Origin: Parvibaculum lavamentivorans DS-1
GTDB lineage: Bacteria > Pseudomonadota > Alphaproteobacteria > Parvibaculales > Parvibaculaceae
Reading direction: 5' to 3'
NCBI RefSeq assembly: GCF_000017565.1
Contig: NC_009719.1
Location: 1,836,001-1,900,000 of the forward strand
Length of the DNA stretch: 64,000 nucleotides
Positions within the stretch are counted from its first letter, which is position 1; every line of letters begins with the position of its first letter. Of the stretch, positions 28,388 through 38,684 are shown piece by piece. Below the pieces are notes generated by a model. The model did no database searches and was not told where the DNA came from. It saw only the letters and a list, made by a program, of their open reading frames with translations. A program made the position numbers and the translations under genes.

Positions 28388-29347
28388 ATGCATACCTATC
28401 TCGATTTCGAAAAGCCGATAGCGGAACTGGAAGGGAAGGTGCAGGAGTTGAAGCTCCTTGCGCAGGAGGACCCGTCCGTCAGCATTGGCGATGAGGTGTC
28501 GAAGCTGGAGCAGAAGGCTGCCCAGCTTCTGCAGGAAACCTATGCCTCGCTTACGCCCTGGCAAAAGGTGCAGGTGGCGCGCCACCCGGCACGGCCGCAT
28601 TTCCTCGATTATGTTGAACGGCTGGTGGAAGATTTCACACCGCTCGCCGGCGACCGGCTTTATGGCGAAGATTCTGCGATTGTGGGCGGCCTTGGCCGTT
28701 TTCGCGGCCGCTCGGTCATGTTTATCGGCCACGAAAAGGGCTCGGATACGCAAGGCCGCATCAAGCACAATTTCGGCATGGCGCGGCCTGAAGGTTATCG
28801 CAAGGCGATCCGTCTGATGACGCTGGCCGAACGGTTCGGGATTCCGGTGGTGACGCTTGCCGATACGTCGGGCGCCTATCCGGGCATGGAAAGCGAAGAG
28901 CGCAGCGTGGCCGAGGCGATAGCGCGGTCGACCGACCGCTGCCTGTCGCTCGGGGTGCCTCTGATTTCCGTCGTGATTGGTGAGGGCATGTCCGGCGGCG
29001 CCATCGGCATCGCCTGCGGCAATCGGGTTCTGATGCTCGAGCATTCGATTTACAGCGTTATTTCGCCGGAAGGCGCCTCATCCATTCTCTGGCGCAGTTC
29101 CGACAAGACGAAAGACGCCGCGACCGCGATGAAGATCACCGCACAGCATCTTCATGAACTGGGCGTGATCGACCGGGTATTGCCGGAGCCTGTCGGGGGT
29201 GCGCATCGCGAGCGGAATCAGATGATCAAGGAAACCGGCGACGCGATTGCCGAGGAGCTGAAAGGCCTCGAGAAGCTCGATGCCGACTCCATTCGCCGCG
29301 TCAGGCGCGAAAAATTCCTGGCGATGGGCCGGATCGGCTTTTCCTGA
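28388..29347 (+). CDS. accA: Acetyl-CoA carboxylase carboxyltransferase subunit alpha
   Basis: With AccD it transfers the carboxyl group from biotin to acetyl-CoA, making malonyl-CoA for fatty-acid synthesis. The 319-residue protein has the AccA N terminus (YLDFEKPIAELEGKVQEL) and the CoA-binding region FGMARPEGYRKA, TLADTSGAYPG and GEGMSGGAIGIACGNRV. The start at 28388 has CGGAG nearby and matches the family length. It is monocistronic and divergent from the ECF41 operon. Confidence 0.97.
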   Translation: MHTYLDFEKPIAELEGKVQELKLLAQEDPSVSIGDEVSKLEQKAAQLLQETYASLTPWQKVQVARHPARPHFLDYVERLVEDFTPLAGDRLYGEDSAIVGGLGRFRGRSVMFIGHEKGSDTQGRIKHNFGMARPEGYRKAIRLMTLAERFGIPVVTLADTSGAYPGMESEERSVAEAIARSTDRCLSLGVPLISVVIGEGMSGGAIGIACGNRVLMLEHSIYSVISPEGASSILWRSSDKTKDAATAMKITAQHLHELGVIDRVLPEPVGGAHRERNQMIKETGDAIAEELKGLEKLDADSIRRVRREKFLAMGRIGFS

Positions 29348-29435
29348 GCCTTCCCGCATCGGGCGATTCACTCTGCGTTAAGCACTGCTACCTAGAACTG
29401 AAGGGCGCCGTCCCCCTTTATTCAGGCAGTTTGTC

Positions 29436-29969
29436 ATGCTCGCGGAACAGCCAGATATATTGCAAGCCGCCGGCACGAAGCGGTTTTTTGAATACTGGAA
29501 CCATCTTCCGAAGACGGGTGTTGCCCCGGATCGCCGCGACTTCAATCCAGCGCGCATAGCCGCCCTTATGCCGGCCGTGACGCTGCTCGAAATCTTTTCC
29601 GATACGCAGGTTTTGCAGCGCCTGACCGGCACGGGCGTATGCAGGGCCATGGGCTTCGACCCGACAGGGAAGAACATGCTGGAGCTGATGGCGCCGGAGT
29701 TGCGGTCGGATTATGTGAAGCTCATCCAGACTCAGCTTTCTTATCCCTGTGGCCGGTGGAATATCATCCGCAGCCGGCGCGAGAGCATGATAGATCGCGC
29801 CGAGGTGCTGACGCTGCCGCTGCGTTATGGGCCCTCGGACCGCTGGATGATCTTGTCCTATTTCGGCGGCATCGGCGCCGTCGCCTATGAGCCCGGTCCA
29901 TACGAGATCCTTGGCTACGAGGAAACGCAGTGGCTGGATATCGGCGCAGGTATTCCTGACCGCGTCTAA
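29436..29969 (+). CDS. PAS domain protein (PAS_5 family)
   Basis: A 177-residue single-domain protein. FEYWNHLPKTGVAPDRRDFNP followed by LMPAVTLLEIFSD is the hallmark of the alphaproteobacterial PAS_5 family (PF07310). It has no output domain, so it probably works as a sensor or adaptor through a partner. Its TAA shares CTAA with the stop of the convergent SLC13 gene. Confidence 0.85.
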   Translation: MLAEQPDILQAAGTKRFFEYWNHLPKTGVAPDRRDFNPARIAALMPAVTLLEIFSDTQVLQRLTGTGVCRAMGFDPTGKNMLELMAPELRSDYVKLIQTQLSYPCGRWNIIRSRRESMIDRAEVLTLPLRYGPSDRWMILSYFGGIGAVAYEPGPYEILGYEETQWLDIGAGIPDRV

Positions 29970-31732
29970 AGGGGCCAGGCGAAAAGGATCATCGGCACGG
30001 CGACGAGCGTCACCACAATTTCGAGCGGCAGGCCGAGCCGCCAATAGTCCGAGAATTTATAGCCGCCCGGCCCCATCACCAGGGTGCTCGACTGATGCCC
30101 GATAGGTGTCAGGAAAGAACAACTCGCGCCCACCGCCACTGCCATCAGGAATGCGTCCGGGTTCACGCCGAGTGTCTGCGCGATGGCGATTGAAATCGGC
30201 GCCATGATGAGCGCCGTCGCCGCATTGTTGATGATATCCGTAACGAACATCGTGACGACAAGCAGGAGCGTAAGTATCGCCCAAGGCGGGAACATGCCCG
30301 CCGTCGCGACAATGCTTTCTGCGACCAGTACGTCTGCACCCGTGTTCTGCAGCGCCTGACCCACCGGTATCATCGCGCCCAGCAACACGATCACCGGCCA
30401 GTCGATGTGCCGGTAAAGATCGCGAAGCGGCAGGATGCCGATGACGACATAGAGGACGACAGCAGCAAGAAATGCGACCGCGAGCGGCAGGACGCCCGTC
30501 ATCGAGAGGACGATGGCACCCGCGAAAATTGTGAAGGCGGTGCCGAGACGCCGTGGCCCACCGAGACGAAGCCCGCGCTCCGGCAATGGCAGGAGGCCGA
30601 GCTCCGCCGGGAATGCCGATTCTTCCCCATCATGCGTCTGGAGCAGCAGCACGTCTCCCGTCTGGAAGCGCACATTGTGGAGGCGGCCGCCGATGGGTTG
30701 GCCCTGCCGCGCCACGGCGAAAAGGTTGAAGTCTTCCGGTGCGCGGCGCATCAGCGTCCGGGGGCCGAAGCCTATAAGCGGGGAGTTCGGGCCGACGATT
30801 GCCTCGACCAGCCTGAGGTCTGGCTCGTGGGCGTCGCCAGAGCCATCTGTCGCCACCAGTTCCAGTCCCTGGTTGTCGAAAAACTCCGTCAGGTCGGCCG
30901 GATCCGCGCGCAGGATGAAGAGATCGCCTGCAGCGATTGGCTGCCAGTTCTCGGGTTCGTAAAGCTCGCCGTTGTCGCGTATGCGGGCCGCAATTGCCAC
31001 GTCCTCGTTCATCGCACTTTTCATATGCGCAACTCGTTTGCCGACGAGAGGACTCTTCTCTTTCACCCGCACCTCGATGATGTATTCCTCAAGGCTGAAC
31101 ATTTCGGCGGCGCCGCCCTTGCGTCCGCGCGGGATCAAGCGCGATGCGCCGAGCGAGATGAACAGAATGCCGATAATGGCGACCGGCAGACCTACCCAGG
31201 CGAAATCGAACATTCCGAATGCCTCGTCTGTGTAGGAATGGCGGAAGCTCGCAATGATGATATTGGGCGGTGTTCCGATCAGCGTAATCATGCCGCCCAG
31301 CATCGAGCCGAAGGCAAGCGGCATCAGCAGGATTGCCGGCGGCCTGTTGCGCTCTGCCGCCGTCGCGAGCGCGACAGGCAGCATCACGGCGAGGGCTCCG
31401 ACATTGTTCATGAAGGAGGAGGCAAGGGCGACGATGCCGGTCAGCACCGCGATATGACCGATATTGGTTCGCGTCAGCGGGCCGATACGGCGCACGATGA
31501 CATCCACAAGGCCGGACGAGCGCAATGCTTCGGAAACGACGAGAACGGCCGCCACGGTGATGACTGCGGGATGGCCAAAACCGGCGAGTATCTGGTTCCT
31601 GTCAACCAGGCCTGCGAGCGATACCGCGATCAGCGCAATCAGCGCAACGATGTCGTGGCGCAGCTTGCCGGAGGCGAAGAGCACCAGTGCGAGTGCGAGG
31701 ATGCCGAACGACAATCCCTGCTCAAATGTCAT
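29966..31732 (-). CDS. SLC13/DASS-type permease with TrkA-C domains
   Basis: A 588-residue anion or dicarboxylate transporter-like protein. The N half has about five helices with SSFMNNVGALAVMLPVA and LGGMITLIGTPPNIII, a cytosolic part carries two TrkA-C-like regulatory domains (EVRVKEKSPLVGKRV; EAIVGPNSPLIGFGPRTL), and the C half repeats the transport motif (TDIINNAATALIMAP; LTPIGHQSSTLVMGPGGY). Substrate is unknown. The start overlaps the stop... of the following epoxide hydrolase gene by ATGA in the reverse sense: the hydrolase ends where this gene begins, so the hydrolases are upstream and coupled. Confidence 0.88.
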   Translation of the reverse strand: MTFEQGLSFGILALALVLFASGKLRHDIVALIALIAVSLAGLVDRNQILAGFGHPAVITVAAVLVVSEALRSSGLVDVIVRRIGPLTRTNIGHIAVLTGIVALASSFMNNVGALAVMLPVALATAAERNRPPAILLMPLAFGSMLGGMITLIGTPPNIIIASFRHSYTDEAFGMFDFAWVGLPVAIIGILFISLGASRLIPRGRKGGAAEMFSLEEYIIEVRVKEKSPLVGKRVAHMKSAMNEDVAIAARIRDNGELYEPENWQPIAAGDLFILRADPADLTEFFDNQGLELVATDGSGDAHEPDLRLVEAIVGPNSPLIGFGPRTLMRRAPEDFNLFAVARQGQPIGGRLHNVRFQTGDVLLLQTHDGEESAFPAELGLLPLPERGLRLGGPRRLGTAFTIFAGAIVLSMTGVLPLAVAFLAAVVLYVVIGILPLRDLYRHIDWPVIVLLGAMIPVGQALQNTGADVLVAESIVATAGMFPPWAILTLLLVVTMFVTDIINNAATALIMAPISIAIAQTLGVNPDAFLMAVAVGASCSFLTPIGHQSSTLVMGPGGYKFSDYWRLGLPLEIVVTLVAVPMILFAWPL

Positions 31733-32952
31733 TTACCCGTCTTCTCCTGACCAAGCCCCATTTCCGCGAAGGCGTCGCGTACGTCGTCAGCAAAGAGTTC
31801 CGGCTCTTCCATCGCCGCGAAATGGCCACCGCGATCCATGACGCGCCAGCGGACGATGTTGTAGCCGCGCTCCGCCCATGAACGCGGCGTGTCCGGCAAT
31901 ACGTCGATCGGATATTCGGAATAGGCGGTCGGAACGGTCACCCTTTCTCCCGGCTTCAGAAGCGCCGATCCCTCGGCAGGCCCGGCCTTGTAGAGCGTAT
32001 TGGCGGAATTGATCGTGCCGGTGAACCAGTAAATAGAGAACTGGGTAAGAATGTGATCGAACGGGAAGCGCGCGATCATGCCTTCCATGGTGTCGGACTT
32101 GTCGGTGTCGCCGAGGCGGTAATATTTGTCGGCAAGCCAGCCGGCAAGGCCGGCCGGGCTGTCCACCAGTCCGAAAGCGAGAGCCATTGGCTTCGTGGAC
32201 TGGATCGAGCGATAGCCTTCCTCCCGGCGCCACCATTTCTGCATATCCGCAATCCAGTGGCCTTCCTCTTCGCTCACTGGCTTCTGGCTTTCATGCTTCA
32301 GCGAAGGACGCAGTGGGAGCATGGTGAGGTGGATGCCAAGCAGGCTGTCTGAATGCTGAAGCGCCAGCCGCGATGTGACGAAGCTGCCCCAATCGCCTGC
32401 CTGCGCGGCATATTTGTCGTAGCCGAGGACTTCCGTCATCAGCCGGTGCCAGAGATCGGCGATTGCGGCGGGCCCAATGGGTTTCCTCGGCAGCGATGAA
32501 AAACCGTAGCCGATCAGCGAGGGAACGATGACGTCGAAGGCGGGGCCTTCGCGGCCATATTTTTCCGGATGCGCCAGGGGATCGACGACATCGAGAAATT
32601 CGCGAAACGTCGAAGGCCAGCCGTGAGTGAGAATAAGCGGAACGGTGTTGTCACCGGTGCCGCGCTCATAGATGAAATGGATCGTATGATCCTCGCCCTC
32701 ATCATCGGTCAGCGTCGCCCGGTATTGAGGGAAGCGGTTCAGGCCTTCCTCGATTTTCGGCCAATCGAAATCGTCGCGCCAATATTCGACCAGCCGCTCC
32801 ATGTAGGAAAGGCTGGTGCCATATTCCCAGTGCTCGTTGCCTTCCGGCTCGTTCGGAAAGCGGGTGCGCTGCAGGCGGCGTTTCAGGTCGGCGATCTCTT
32901 CTTCCGGAATGTGAACAGAGAAGGGATCTGCGGGGATGATGCGGTGAGACAT
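31729..32952 (-). CDS. Epoxide hydrolase (first of a tandem pair by position)
   Basis: A 407-residue alpha/beta hydrolase of the microsomal-type epoxide hydrolase group, which opens epoxides to diols. It starts with the EHN region (DPFSVHIPEEEIADLKRRL), then HGWP (residues 110-113) for the oxyanion hole, the nucleophile Asp187 in AGDWGS, and the likely catalytic His in RGGHFAAMEEP. The stop overlaps the permease start by ATGA; the second hydrolase lies eight bases upstream. The three genes form one operon and may handle uptake and detoxification or use of an epoxide compound. Confidence 0.88.
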   Translation of the reverse strand: MSHRIIPADPFSVHIPEEEIADLKRRLQRTRFPNEPEGNEHWEYGTSLSYMERLVEYWRDDFDWPKIEEGLNRFPQYRATLTDDEGEDHTIHFIYERGTGDNTVPLILTHGWPSTFREFLDVVDPLAHPEKYGREGPAFDVIVPSLIGYGFSSLPRKPIGPAAIADLWHRLMTEVLGYDKYAAQAGDWGSFVTSRLALQHSDSLLGIHLTMLPLRPSLKHESQKPVSEEEGHWIADMQKWWRREEGYRSIQSTKPMALAFGLVDSPAGLAGWLADKYYRLGDTDKSDTMEGMIARFPFDHILTQFSIYWFTGTINSANTLYKAGPAEGSALLKPGERVTVPTAYSEYPIDVLPDTPRSWAERGYNIVRWRVMDRGGHFAAMEEPELFADDVRDAFAEMGLGQEKTGK

Positions 32953-32960
32953 TGTCGGGA

Positions 32961-34151
32961 TCAGCCCTTTACCTGCTTCACGAAGCCGAGGACGTCGTCG
33001 GCGAAGACCTTGCCCGTTTCAAGCGCGGCGAAATGGCCGCCATGCTCGAAGTCGGTCCAGCGTTTTATGTTGTAGCCCTTCTCGACCATGCTGCGCGGAG
33101 GGAAGACGAGGAATTCCTTCGGATAATTCGCGATGGCCGTCGGTATCTCGACCTTGGTGCCGGGCGCCATGCCGTTGCCACCTTCTTCGAACAGGCCCCG
33201 GTAGAACCACGTGGCGGTGTTAAAGGTTCCAGTGACCAGGTAGATCATGATGTTTGTGAGGAGCTGGTCCTTGGTGAAGGCATTCTCGATATGCTCCCGC
33301 CCGTCCGGGCCGCGCCGGTCAGACCAGCCGTTGAACTTTTCGACGATCCACGCCGCGGCGCCCACAGGGCTGTCCATCATGCCGTAGGAAAGCGTCTGCG
33401 GCTTCGTCATCTGAAGCCGGAGATAGGCGCTTTCGAGTTCGAAGGTCATCGCCGCGCCTGCCGCCCAGGCTTTCTCTTCATCGGTTTCGGGCAGGGCGGC
33501 CGGGCGAAGGCCATACATGTTGAGGTGGACGGCCTTGCAACCGCCGCCTTTGGCCACGCTGTGCTCATAGGCAATCCAGCCCGAGACGACCGAGCCCCAA
33601 TCGCCGCCCTGTGCAATATAGGTCTCGTAACCCAGCACCTCGCGCATGAGCTTGTCCCAGAGTGCGGCGGTGCCGCGCGGGCCGATGGGCTTCTTCAGCT
33701 TGCCGGAAAAACCATAGCCGGGCAGCGAGGGTACGACGAGATTGACCGCGTCTTCCGGCTTGCCGCCGAACTTCTCGGGATGAACGAACATCTCGATCAC
33801 GTCATAGAATTCGAAAACCGAGCCCGGCCAGCCATGCGTCAACAGAAGCGTTTCCGCGCCGGGGTTTGCCGCCTTGATATGAATGAAATGCAGCTTCTGT
33901 CCGTCCACCTCGGCGTGGAACTGAGGAAATGAATTCAGCCGCTTTTCCGCCGCCCGCCAATCGAACTTGTCGACCCAATAAGTGCAGAGCGTCCGCATAT
34001 AGTCCATATCGGTGCCGTAAGCCCACCGGTCGGCGCCCGGCGCGATCTTGGGCATCTCGTGCCATTCGTAGGCGCGCACTTTCGCCATGATGGCATCAAG
34101 CTTCCCTTGGGGAATGTCGATGGTGAAGGGAGCAGGCGTCGTCGCGGTCAT
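32961..34151 (-). CDS. Epoxide hydrolase (second of a tandem pair by position)
   Basis: A 396-residue paralogue of the adjacent gene with the same layout: EHN region, HGWP (106-109), nucleophile Asp184 in GGDWGS, and His in HGGHFAALE. Clear divergence from the neighbour in the lid region suggests a different substrate range. It is the first gene of the operon with the other hydrolase and the SLC13 permease, and is divergent from a spinster-like MFS gene. Confidence 0.88.
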   Translation of the reverse strand: MTATTPAPFTIDIPQGKLDAIMAKVRAYEWHEMPKIAPGADRWAYGTDMDYMRTLCTYWVDKFDWRAAEKRLNSFPQFHAEVDGQKLHFIHIKAANPGAETLLLTHGWPGSVFEFYDVIEMFVHPEKFGGKPEDAVNLVVPSLPGYGFSGKLKKPIGPRGTAALWDKLMREVLGYETYIAQGGDWGSVVSGWIAYEHSVAKGGGCKAVHLNMYGLRPAALPETDEEKAWAAGAAMTFELESAYLRLQMTKPQTLSYGMMDSPVGAAAWIVEKFNGWSDRRGPDGREHIENAFTKDQLLTNIMIYLVTGTFNTATWFYRGLFEEGGNGMAPGTKVEIPTAIANYPKEFLVFPPRSMVEKGYNIKRWTDFEHGGHFAALETGKVFADDVLGFVKQVKG

Positions 34152-34293
34152 GTCGGTCTTCCTTTTCGGCCGTCCTTGTTGCCGGGGATTATGGCAGCGG
34201 CGCGGCTCGCCGCAAGCAATGCCCGCGATTGCGGCGGCGCGTTCGCGTCTCTAGAGTTGCCGCACAAGAACAAAAAGTTCGAGGGGAACAGGA

Positions 34294-35655
34294 ATGGCTG
34301 AAGCCGCAGTGGAGAAAGCTGCACCGCCCGCGACGTTGTCGCCGGGGTACAGGCGCTACGCACTTTTAATTCTGGTGCTCGGCTACACGTCGAGCCATGT
34401 GGACCGCAACATCGTCGGCATTCTGATGGAGCCGATCAAGGCGGATCTCCTTCTTTCAGACACGCAGCTCGGTTTTCTTTCCGGCATTGCCTTCGCCGTC
34501 TTCTATGCAACGCTTGGCATTCCGATCGCGTTGTGGGCGGACCGCGGCAACCGCCGCAACATCATCGCCTGGGCGATTGCAATCTGGAGCGGCATGACGG
34601 CCCTTTGCGGCCTTGCGACGAATTTCGTCCAGCTCGCGGCGGCTCGCGTCGGCGTGGGCATCGGTGAAGCGGGTTCAAGTCCGCCATCGCATTCCATGAT
34701 CGCCGATATGTATCCGCCGAACGAACGTGCCAGTGCCATGGCTGTCTATTCACTCGGTGTCTATTTCGGCGTCATGATCGGCTTCCTCGTCGGCGGCTGG
34801 GTGGCTGTCTGGTATGGCTGGCGCGCGGCCTTTTTCGTGGTCGGTTTGCCGGGCCTCATTCTGGCATTGCTCGTCCGTTTCACGCTGGTGGAGCCGGAGC
34901 GCGGCGGTGCGGACGGCATAGCGCCGGAAAAACATGCGCCGCTCAGCTTCCGCACGGCGGCCAATACCGTGAAGGAAGGCTTCCACCATCTCTGGCGGAC
35001 GGCTGCGGCGCGTCACGTCGTCATCGGCGTCACGATTACTTCCTTCGTCGGCTATGGCGGCGTCATGTGGGGTCCCGCCTTCCTCATCCGCACGCATGGA
35101 ATGTCGATTGGTGAGGTTTCGACGTTCCTCGCCTTGCTGGTCGGCATTGTCGGCGGCCTCGGCGCTTATATCGGGGGACGGTTGACGGATCGTCTGGCGC
35201 AGAAAGATGTGCGCTGGAACACATGGGTCGTCGCGTGGGCGAAGCTGATCGTGGTGCCTTTCATCGTCGCCTTCTATCTCTCCGACAATTGGGTCGCCTT
35301 CCATGTGGCGGGTTATCCGGTCTCGATCCTCTGGGTCATCTATGTGCCGATCTCGTTCCTCGGCGCCTTTTATCTCGGACCGTCCTTCGCGATGATCCAG
35401 ACGCTGACGCCACCTGCCAAGCGCGCGCTTGCGTCGGCGGTGATGCTTTTTATCATCAACATCATCGGTCTCGGCTTCGGGCCGCAATTCGTCGGGATCC
35501 TGTCGGACTTCTTCAACTACTCGATGGGCATGGGAACGCAGTCGTTGCGCTGGGCCTTGTTCGGCACGGCCTTGCTCAATGTATGGGCGGCGGCGCATTA
35601 CTTCCTCGCCGGCCATCAACTGAAAAAGTCGCAATCGGGCGGGCATCGCGCCTGA
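34294..35655 (+). CDS. Spinster-like MFS transporter
   Basis: A 453-residue 12-helix carrier. LGYTSSHVDRNIVGILMEPIK, ALWADRGNRRNIIAWAIAIWS and GVGIGEAGSSPPSHSMIAD are typical of spinster-type major facilitators, common next to degradation genes in Alphaproteobacteria. The ATG follows GAGGGGAACAGGA. The divergent epoxide hydrolase operon suggests a related substrate; this is inference from position. Confidence 0.88.
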   Translation: MAEAAVEKAAPPATLSPGYRRYALLILVLGYTSSHVDRNIVGILMEPIKADLLLSDTQLGFLSGIAFAVFYATLGIPIALWADRGNRRNIIAWAIAIWSGMTALCGLATNFVQLAAARVGVGIGEAGSSPPSHSMIADMYPPNERASAMAVYSLGVYFGVMIGFLVGGWVAVWYGWRAAFFVVGLPGLILALLVRFTLVEPERGGADGIAPEKHAPLSFRTAANTVKEGFHHLWRTAAARHVVIGVTITSFVGYGGVMWGPAFLIRTHGMSIGEVSTFLALLVGIVGGLGAYIGGRLTDRLAQKDVRWNTWVVAWAKLIVVPFIVAFYLSDNWVAFHVAGYPVSILWVIYVPISFLGAFYLGPSFAMIQTLTPPAKRALASAVMLFIINIIGLGFGPQFVGILSDFFNYSMGMGTQSLRWALFGTALLNVWAAAHYFLAGHQLKKSQSGGHRA

Positions 35656-35672
35656 GTGCTTGCCTGAAAGAG

Positions 35673-35704
35673 AAAGAGCCGCGCTTTCGGGCGCGGCTCT
35701 TTTC
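35673..35704. terminator. Bidirectional intrinsic terminator
   Basis: A 12-bp perfect stem, AAAGAGCCGCGC with its complement, and a six-base loop, with T run on + and A run for -. It lies between the convergent MFS and secA genes. Confidence 0.9.
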
Positions 35705-35725
35705 ATTTCAGGTGTCCCGTTCCGC

Positions 35726-38446
35726 TCACAGAGCGCCGTGACAGTGCTTGTATTTCTTGCCGGAGCCGCAGGGGCAGGGCGCGTTGCGGGGTGTCTTGCC
35801 CCAAGTGCGCGGATCGTTCGGATCGGCGGCAACGCCCGGGTCGTTGCGCATGGGACGCTGCATTGTCGCCACGTCTCCGTCCGCCATCTCGTCTTCGCCG
35901 GTCAGCGGATTTGTGTGGTGCGCCTGCATTTCCGGCAGGGGCTGCTCCTCGATGCGCGGCGCCTCGGTGATGAACTGGGCAACCGATAGCTGCCGCGTCA
36001 CATTTTCACGCAGGCGTGCCAGCAGGCTTTCGAAAAGCTCGAAGGCCTCGGACTTGTATTCGTTGAGCGGATCGCGCTGCGCATAGCCGCGCAGGCCGAC
36101 GGCCTGGCGCAGATGATCGAGCATCATCAGATGTTCGCGCCAATGCTGGTCGAGCGTCTGCAGCAGCACGGCCTTTTCGACCTGCCGCATGAGATCCGGG
36201 CCGACCTGTGCCGCCTTCGACGCCATATGGCGATCGGAAGCCGAATAGAGACGCTCGCGGATTTCTTCCTCGGCGATGCCTTCTTCATCGGCCCAGGTCT
36301 CGATCGGCAGGTCGAGGTCGAGGTTCTTCTTCACCTCTTCCTTCAGGCCCGCCATGTCCCATTGTTCCGCATAGGCTTTTTCCGGCACATGCGCGGCGAC
36401 CATGTCGTCGATCACCTGCCGGCGCATGTCGTCAACCGTGTCCGACACATCTTCGGCGCGCATCAGCTCGATGCGCTGTTCGAAAATCGCGCGGCGCTGG
36501 TCGTTCATCACATTGTCGAACTTGAGCAGGTTCTTGCGGATGTCGAAGTTGCGCGCCTCGACCTTCTGCTGCGCCTTTTCGAGTGCCTTGTTGATCCAGG
36601 GATGGACGATGGCTTCGCCCTCCTGGAGCCCGAGCTTCTGCAGCATCCCGTCCATGCGGTCGGTGCCGAAAATGCGCATCAGGTCGTCTTCGAGCGAAAG
36701 GTAGAATTTCGACCGGCCGGGATCGCCCTGACGGCCGGAGCGGCCGCGTAGCTGGTTGTCGATGCGGCGGCTTTCGTGGCGTTCCGTGCCGATGACGTAG
36801 AGCCCGCCCGCTTCAAGCGCGCGCTGTTTCTTCGCTTCGATGTCGGCTTTCACTTCGGCGGTCTTGCGGGCAAGCTCCGCTTCGTTCTCGATGCCGGCGG
36901 TTTCATCCGCGAGGCGCATGTCCAGGTTGCCGCCGAGCTGGATGTCGGTGCCGCGGCCCGCCATGTTGGTGGCGATGGTCACATTGCCGGGTACGCCCGC
37001 CTGCGCCACGATATGCGCTTCCTGCTCGTGGTAGCGCGCGTTCAGCACCTTGTGCTTCACCTTCTTCTTCTTCAGAAGTTCGGAAAGCGTCTCGGATTTC
37101 TCGATGGAGGTCGTGCCGACGAGAACCGGCTGGCCGCGCGAGGCGCATTCCTCGATCTCGCCGATCATGGCCTCGTATTTTTCGCGGGTCGTGCGATAGA
37201 CCTCGTCGTCCTCGTCGATACGGGCAATCGGCTTGTTGGTGGGAATTTCCAGCACGTCGAGGCCGTAAATATCGCCGAACTCGCTCGCTTCCGTCAGCGC
37301 CGTGCCGGTCATGCCGGACAGCTTTTCATACATGCGGAAGTAATTCTGGAAAGTAATCGAGGCCAGCGTCTGGTTTTCCGGCTGGATCGGCACGCGCTCC
37401 TTCGCTTCGAGCGCCTGGTGCAGCCCGTCGGAATAGCGGCGGCCTTCCATCATGCGGCCGGTGAATTCGTCGATGATGACGACCTTGCCCGTCTTGACGA
37501 TGTAGTCCTTGTCCTTCTGGAACAGCTTGTGCGCGCGAAGCGCGTTGTTCACATGGTGGACGATCGAGATGTTCTCGATGTCGTAGAGGTTGCCCTCCAG
37601 CATGATGCCGCGATTGCGGAGGATTTCCTCGACGCGCTCATTGCCTTCCTCGGTGAGGTTCACGGTCCGCTGCTTCTCGTCGAGCTCGTAGTCCTCCTCG
37701 CCGATCTCGGGAATGACTTCGTCGATGGAAAGATAGAGGTCCGACTTGTCGTCGAGAGGGCCTGAAATGATCAGGGGCGTACGCGCTTCGTCGATCAGGA
37801 TCGAGTCCACTTCGTCGACGATCGCGAAACCGTGCCCGCGCTGCACCATGGAGGCGAGCTGGTACTTCATGTTGTCGCGCAGATAGTCGAAACCGTATTC
37901 GTTATTGGTGCCGTAGGTAATGTCGGCGGCATAGGCGGCGCGGCGCTGGTTGTCGTCGAGGCCATGCAGGACGACGCCTACTTCGAGACCGAGGAAGCGG
38001 AATATCTGCCCCATCCAATCGGCGTCGCGTTTGGCGAGGTAGTCGTTCACGGTGACGACATGAACGCCCTTGCCGGTCAGCGCATTCAGATAGGCGGCAA
38101 GCGTCGAGACCAGCGTCTTGCCTTCGCCGGTCTTCATTTCCGCGATGTTGCCGTCGTTGAGGACCATGCCGCCGATCAGCTGCACGTCATAATGCCGCTG
38201 GCCGAGGCTGCGCTTGGCGGCCTCGCGAACCACGGCGAAGGCCTCCGGCAGAAGTTCGTCCAGCACGGCGCCATCCGCGAGGCGCGCGCGAAACTCGGCG
38301 GTCTTGCCTCGCAACGCATCGTCGCTGAGCGCGATCATGTCGGGCTCGAGGGCGTTGATCGCCTCGACCCTGGCCTTGTAAGCCTTGATCCTTCGGTCGT
38401 TGGAGGAGCCGAAAAGACGCTTGGCGAAGGCGCCCAAGCTTGCCAT
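35726..38446 (-). CDS. secA: Preprotein translocase ATPase SecA
   Basis: ATPase motor that drives preproteins through SecYEG. The 906-residue chain has the DEAD-motor Walker A MKTGEGKT (residues 104-111), [16 protein letters not shown] in the first motor domain, GTDIQLGGN and the [11 protein letters not shown] region, and the C-terminal SecB/phospholipid-binding zinc motif [14 protein letters not shown] (Cys891, Cys893, Cys902, His903). The start at 38446 has AGGA upstream and the usual [14 protein letters not shown]; in-frame codons further upstream are not family-like. It is divergent from a parvulin foldase. Confidence 0.98.
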   Translation of the reverse strand: MASLGAFAKRLFGSSNDRRIKAYKARVEAINALEPDMIALSDDALRGKTAEFRARLADGAVLDELLPEAFAVVREAAKRSLGQRHYDVQLIGGMVLNDGNIAEMKTGEGKTLVSTLAAYLNALTGKGVHVVTVNDYLAKRDADWMGQIFRFLGLEVGVVLHGLDDNQRRAAYAADITYGTNNEYGFDYLRDNMKYQLASMVQRGHGFAIVDEVDSILIDEARTPLIISGPLDDKSDLYLSIDEVIPEIGEEDYELDEKQRTVNLTEEGNERVEEILRNRGIMLEGNLYDIENISIVHHVNNALRAHKLFQKDKDYIVKTGKVVIIDEFTGRMMEGRRYSDGLHQALEAKERVPIQPENQTLASITFQNYFRMYEKLSGMTGTALTEASEFGDIYGLDVLEIPTNKPIARIDEDDEVYRTTREKYEAMIGEIEECASRGQPVLVGTTSIEKSETLSELLKKKKVKHKVLNARYHEQEAHIVAQAGVPGNVTIATNMAGRGTDIQLGGNLDMRLADETAGIENEAELARKTAEVKADIEAKKQRALEAGGLYVIGTERHESRRIDNQLRGRSGRQGDPGRSKFYLSLEDDLMRIFGTDRMDGMLQKLGLQEGEAIVHPWINKALEKAQQKVEARNFDIRKNLLKFDNVMNDQRRAIFEQRIELMRAEDVSDTVDDMRRQVIDDMVAAHVPEKAYAEQWDMAGLKEEVKKNLDLDLPIETWADEEGIAEEEIRERLYSASDRHMASKAAQVGPDLMRQVEKAVLLQTLDQHWREHLMMLDHLRQAVGLRGYAQRDPLNEYKSEAFELFESLLARLRENVTRQLSVAQFITEAPRIEEQPLPEMQAHHTNPLTGEDEMADGDVATMQRPMRNDPGVAADPNDPRTWGKTPRNAPCPCGSGKKYKHCHGAL

Positions 38447-38476
38447 CAGGTGAATTTCCTCTTGCGGTGCGCCTTC

Positions 38477-38505
38477 GATGTAAGGGGGCGACCCTCCCTT
38501 GTCAA
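38477..38505 (-). promoter_or_regulatory. Candidate promoter of secA
   Basis: On the - strand a perfect TTGACA (38505-38500), a 17-base spacer and TACATC (38482-38477). The -10 is 3/6 to consensus. The site ends 30 bases upstream of the secA ATG, giving a short leader. Confidence 0.5.
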
Positions 38506-38684
38506 TCAAGCGGGCTTTGGCGGCGGCTGCCACAGGCAGCCGGAACTCCCGGGAAATCCGGCCTTCCCGGGGCGGCCGGCGGCGCTTGTGTGACCGATGG
38601 GCGCGGCCCATTATGGCGCGCCAAATTTCGGCCTCGTTATACCGGCCTTATCGCCGGAGCCCATGTTACAGGAAGGTTCGTTTC

